A stretch of 64,000 nucleotides of DNA. It comes from CAUZIB01 sp963663925 (GTDB lineage Bacteria; Acidobacteriota; Vicinamibacteria; Vicinamibacterales; UBA8438). The position numbers were made by a program, and so were the translations under genes. Every line of letters starts with the position of its first letter. The stretch's first letter is position 1. The stretch is taken from positions 2,728,001 to 2,792,000 of the forward strand of contig OZ250139.1 in assembly GCA_965237405.1 (NCBI GenBank). Direction: 5' to 3'. This document shows positions 62,102 to 64,000 of the stretch, piece after piece. The notes under the pieces are model-generated. The model saw only the letters and a list, made by a program, of their open reading frames with translations, had not been told where the DNA came from and made no database searches.

Positions 62102-63721
62102 CAGCCTGTCGGACTTGGGCGTGGCAAACGCGCGCGGAAGCGACTTGGCACCTGTGTGAACGACGCCCTGTGTCTCTGTGCCGGGAGGGCCGCTTCGACC
62201 GAAACGGGGACTGTATTCCTGGCCATCGGTCGCTGACGGCGCCTGGAGGCCTTTCTGACGCCTCTGGTGGGTCGCGAACACGCCAAGTTCCGCTCCTTAT
62301 AGCCCCGTCATGCCAGCCTGAGGTTGTGCAAGCGTCGGCAGTTATACGCCAGCGTTACCAAGGCCCATTCGCCCTCCACCTTCTCGAGACCCCGCAGCAG
62401 AAACTGCCGGAAGCCCATCGCCTGCTTCACGATCCCGAACACCGGCTCCACCGTCTGCTTGCGCAAACGGTAATGCGCCCGGTGCTCCGGCAGTGCCATC
62501 TTCTGCTGCATCGACTTGATCCAGTCCGCCTGCGGCTCCTTCGCCAGCGGGTGCGGCGGCTCCGGTCGGAAGTCGTGCTGGCGCCGTTGGCCTTCCGCCC
62601 CCGTCGCCACCAACACCTCCACACCGCGACCTGCCAGTTGCGACACCTCGCTGCCCGTCGCGTAGCCGCTGTCCGCCAGTACCCGATCCGCCGCGCCCAA
62701 CGCCGCCGGGATCGCATCCACATCCGCCACCAACTCGTTGCGGTCGCTCGCGCACACGCTCACCCTAGCCCCCAACACCAACTGACTGCCGTCGGCATCC
62801 ACCGCCGCCTGCGCGTTGTACGCCTGGCGGTACTCATGGCGCCGGCTCTTGCGCATCAGCGCACTGTCCGCGTCCGTCAGGTTGATCTGCTCCTCCGCCT
62901 CCGGCGCTTCCGTCGGCGGTTTGATGTGCCGACCCTTGCGCGATCCCGTACGCCGCTCCCGCGCCGCCACCTTGCGCTCGTACTCCGCCCGCTCCGAGTC
63001 CGCACGCGCCTGCGCACGCCGTTCCAACTCCGCGCACGCACGGTCCAGCTTCACCCGCAGCTTGTCCCGCCGCGACAACTCCTCCGGCAGACCCTGCGGG
63101 TCCGGCGCGGCGTCCGTGTCGGCGTGCTCCGCCTGATCCAACAACCCCTCGATCTCGCCTCGCAACTGCTCGCGCAACGCCCCCGCCCGGTCGTAGCGGA
63201 GGCTGTTGCGCTTATTCGCGTTCGCGTCCACCTTCGTCCCGTCCACGCTCACCGTCCCAACACGCAGCAGCTGCAGCTCCTTCGCCAGCAGCAGTACCTG
63301 CAGGAACGCCTCCGCTACCGCATCGAAGTTGCTGCGCCGGAACGTGCAGATCGTGTCGTGGTCCGGGTGACAGTTCGCCGCCACGTACCGAACGCCAATG
63401 TCCCGATACGTCGCCCGCTCGATCCGACGCGAGCCGAAGATCCCGTTCGCGTAGCAGTACACCAGCAACGCCAGCATCATCCGCGGGTGATACTGCGCCG
63501 ATCCGGTGCCCCGTTCGTTTACCTGGAACCGCTCCAGCGGCACCCGTTCCACCGCCTCAACCACGAAGTGCGCCAGATCGTCCTCCGGCAGCCAATCGCG
63601 CAGGTCCGGCGGCAGCAAATACAGCTGCGACTGGTGCCGCTGTACGAACTTCGGCATCTACTTCGACCTCCTCGACTCGACAAGCCCTATTATAAAACCC
63701 GGGCCTAAGTCCGACAGGCTG
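62102..63721 (-). mobile_element. IS1182-type insertion sequence, copy 2 (inverted)
   Basis: 1,620 bp, flanked by CTAG on each side (62098-62101 and 63722-63725). Same length, ends and encoded transposase as copy 1 at 31747-33366, in opposite orientation. It splits a PH-domain gene. Confidence 0.96.
62308..63657 (-). CDS. IS1182-family transposase (second copy)
   Basis: 449 aa, translation identical to the gene at 31811-33160, with the same DDE residues and the same 90-bp non-coding segment before the start. Presumably functional. Confidence 0.95.
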   Translation of the reverse strand: MPKFVQRHQSQLYLLPPDLRDWLPEDDLAHFVVEAVERVPLERFQVNERGTGSAQYHPRMMLALLVYCYANGIFGSRRIERATYRDIGVRYVAANCHPDHDTICTFRRSNFDAVAEAFLQVLLLAKELQLLRVGTVSVDGTKVDANANKRNSLRYDRAGALREQLRGEIEGLLDQAEHADTDAAPDPQGLPEELSRRDKLRVKLDRACAELERRAQARADSERAEYERKVAARERRTGSRKGRHIKPPTEAPEAEEQINLTDADSALMRKSRRHEYRQAYNAQAAVDADGSQLVLGARVSVCASDRNELVADVDAIPAALGAADRVLADSGYATGSEVSQLAGRGVEVLVATGAEGQRRQHDFRPEPPHPLAKEPQADWIKSMQQKMALPEHRAHYRLRKQTVEPVFGIVKQAMGFRQFLLRGLEKVEGEWALVTLAYNCRRLHNLRLA

Positions 63722-64000
63722 CTAGCTTCAAAGTTCGATTCCACCATCCGCTCTTGAAGGCAATACCCCACGGCGTAACTGAGTAGCCAGCGTGCCTCAT
63801 GTAGAGCCGTGTGTGGATGTAGGCCAAGGCCGCCGCGGGCAGCGTGAATCCGAGCGCCACGATACGCGGGTCAATGACAACCGAAGCCACCACCGTCACG
63901 GCTGCTACCCCGGTCCAGAGCCGTAAAAGGATTCGGTGCCGGGCACCGTGAGCCAATGGCTCCCACTTCAAGGCATCGATCGTGACCTCGGGCAAGACCT
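63722..64000 (-). pseudogene. PH-domain membrane protein, 5' part (split by IS1182, runs off edge)
   Basis: PEVTIDALKWEPLAHGARHR, then two hydrophobic helices (WTGVAAVTVVASVVI; ALGFTLPAAALAYIHTRLYM) and the PH start YSVTPWGIAFKSGWWNRTLK before the IS. A TTG near 63995 may be the start, or the gene may begin beyond the window. Bacterial PH-domain (YdbS/YdbT-like) proteins are membrane-anchored and of uncertain role. Confidence 0.75.

Noticed and set aside
61996..63708. 570-codon frame antisense to the IS1182 transposase (also present at copy 1)
   Set aside because: Composition is low-complexity Arg/Leu/His and it mirrors the transposase exactly; no start signal.

Overview
The window looks like a chromosomal segment of a GC-rich, diderm, LPS-making bacterium, most likely an Acidobacteriota (Vicinamibacteria-like) genome. 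The evidence is the gapA-pgk-tpiA-secG block, the Kdo transferase/LpxK/acyltransferase/heptosyltransferase block, and a protein tail at 59.3-59.9 kb resembling the C-terminus of the 'VWFA-related Acidobacterial' family. The assignment is inferred from gene content only. The density of insertion sequences (IS) and broken genes is very high, as in genomes undergoing IS expansion.

Layout. 1-7.5 kb: surface-glycan cluster (PseB-type dehydratase, surface carbohydrate protein, a tandem methyltransferase pair with one copy dead, another methyltransferase, a dead sulfotransferase, two GT4 glycosyltransferases). 7.5-7.7 kb: tRNA-Asp and tRNA-Val. 7.8-12.8 kb: one minus-strand LPS operon (waaA, lpxK, lpxL-like, heptosyltransferase, isoprenylcysteine-methyltransferase-like), mostly coupled by overlapping stops and starts. 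12.8-16.4 kb: plus-strand lower-glycolysis operon with a near-consensus sigma70 promoter, then secG and tRNA-Leu(GAG). 16.4-20.2 kb: an accessory unit beside that tRNA, bounded by inverted ends of one IS3-family element and carrying an unusual 539-aa tyrosine recombinase. 20.4-23.3 kb: TorF-like porin and a glnK-amtB pair behind a sigma54-type promoter. 23.7-28.4 kb: very GC-rich accessory DNA with an IS3 element, a second tyrosine recombinase, an 18-bp minisatellite and gene fragments.

28.5-37.7 kb holds the most unusual structure: secreted or outer-membrane genes separated by five same-orientation remnants of a serine-resolvase (tnpR) 5' end, four with a complete and one with a half palindromic res-like site; a sixth remnant lies at 49.7 kb. 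It resembles a gene-cassette array built on resolvase sites instead of integron attC sites. 37.8-40.2 kb encodes what appears to be one large protein split by a 1-base frameshift: nucleoside-deoxyribosyltransferase-like sensor/effector domains followed by an Sll1717-type P-loop ATPase, a plausible antiphage system. 40.8-44.9 kb is a graveyard of mobile DNA: restriction-modification remnants, a ParA/ParB-like partition pair, a TrbB-like tail, a RepA N-terminus and hicBA, i.e. scars of an integrated conjugative plasmid.

44.9-56.8 kb is dominated by IS5-like, integrase-core, IS481, IS3 and IS256 elements between a second hicBA, a SprT-like protease, a DinB protein and a secreted protein truncated by an IS. 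56.9-64 kb returns to core-type genes (L-lactate permease, cupin, Sel1-repeat protein, UbiD decarboxylase). It ends with a PH-domain membrane protein split by a 1,620-bp IS1182-type element whose translated transposase is identical to that of an inverted copy at 31.7 kb. Removing the IS and one CTAG restores the reading frame.
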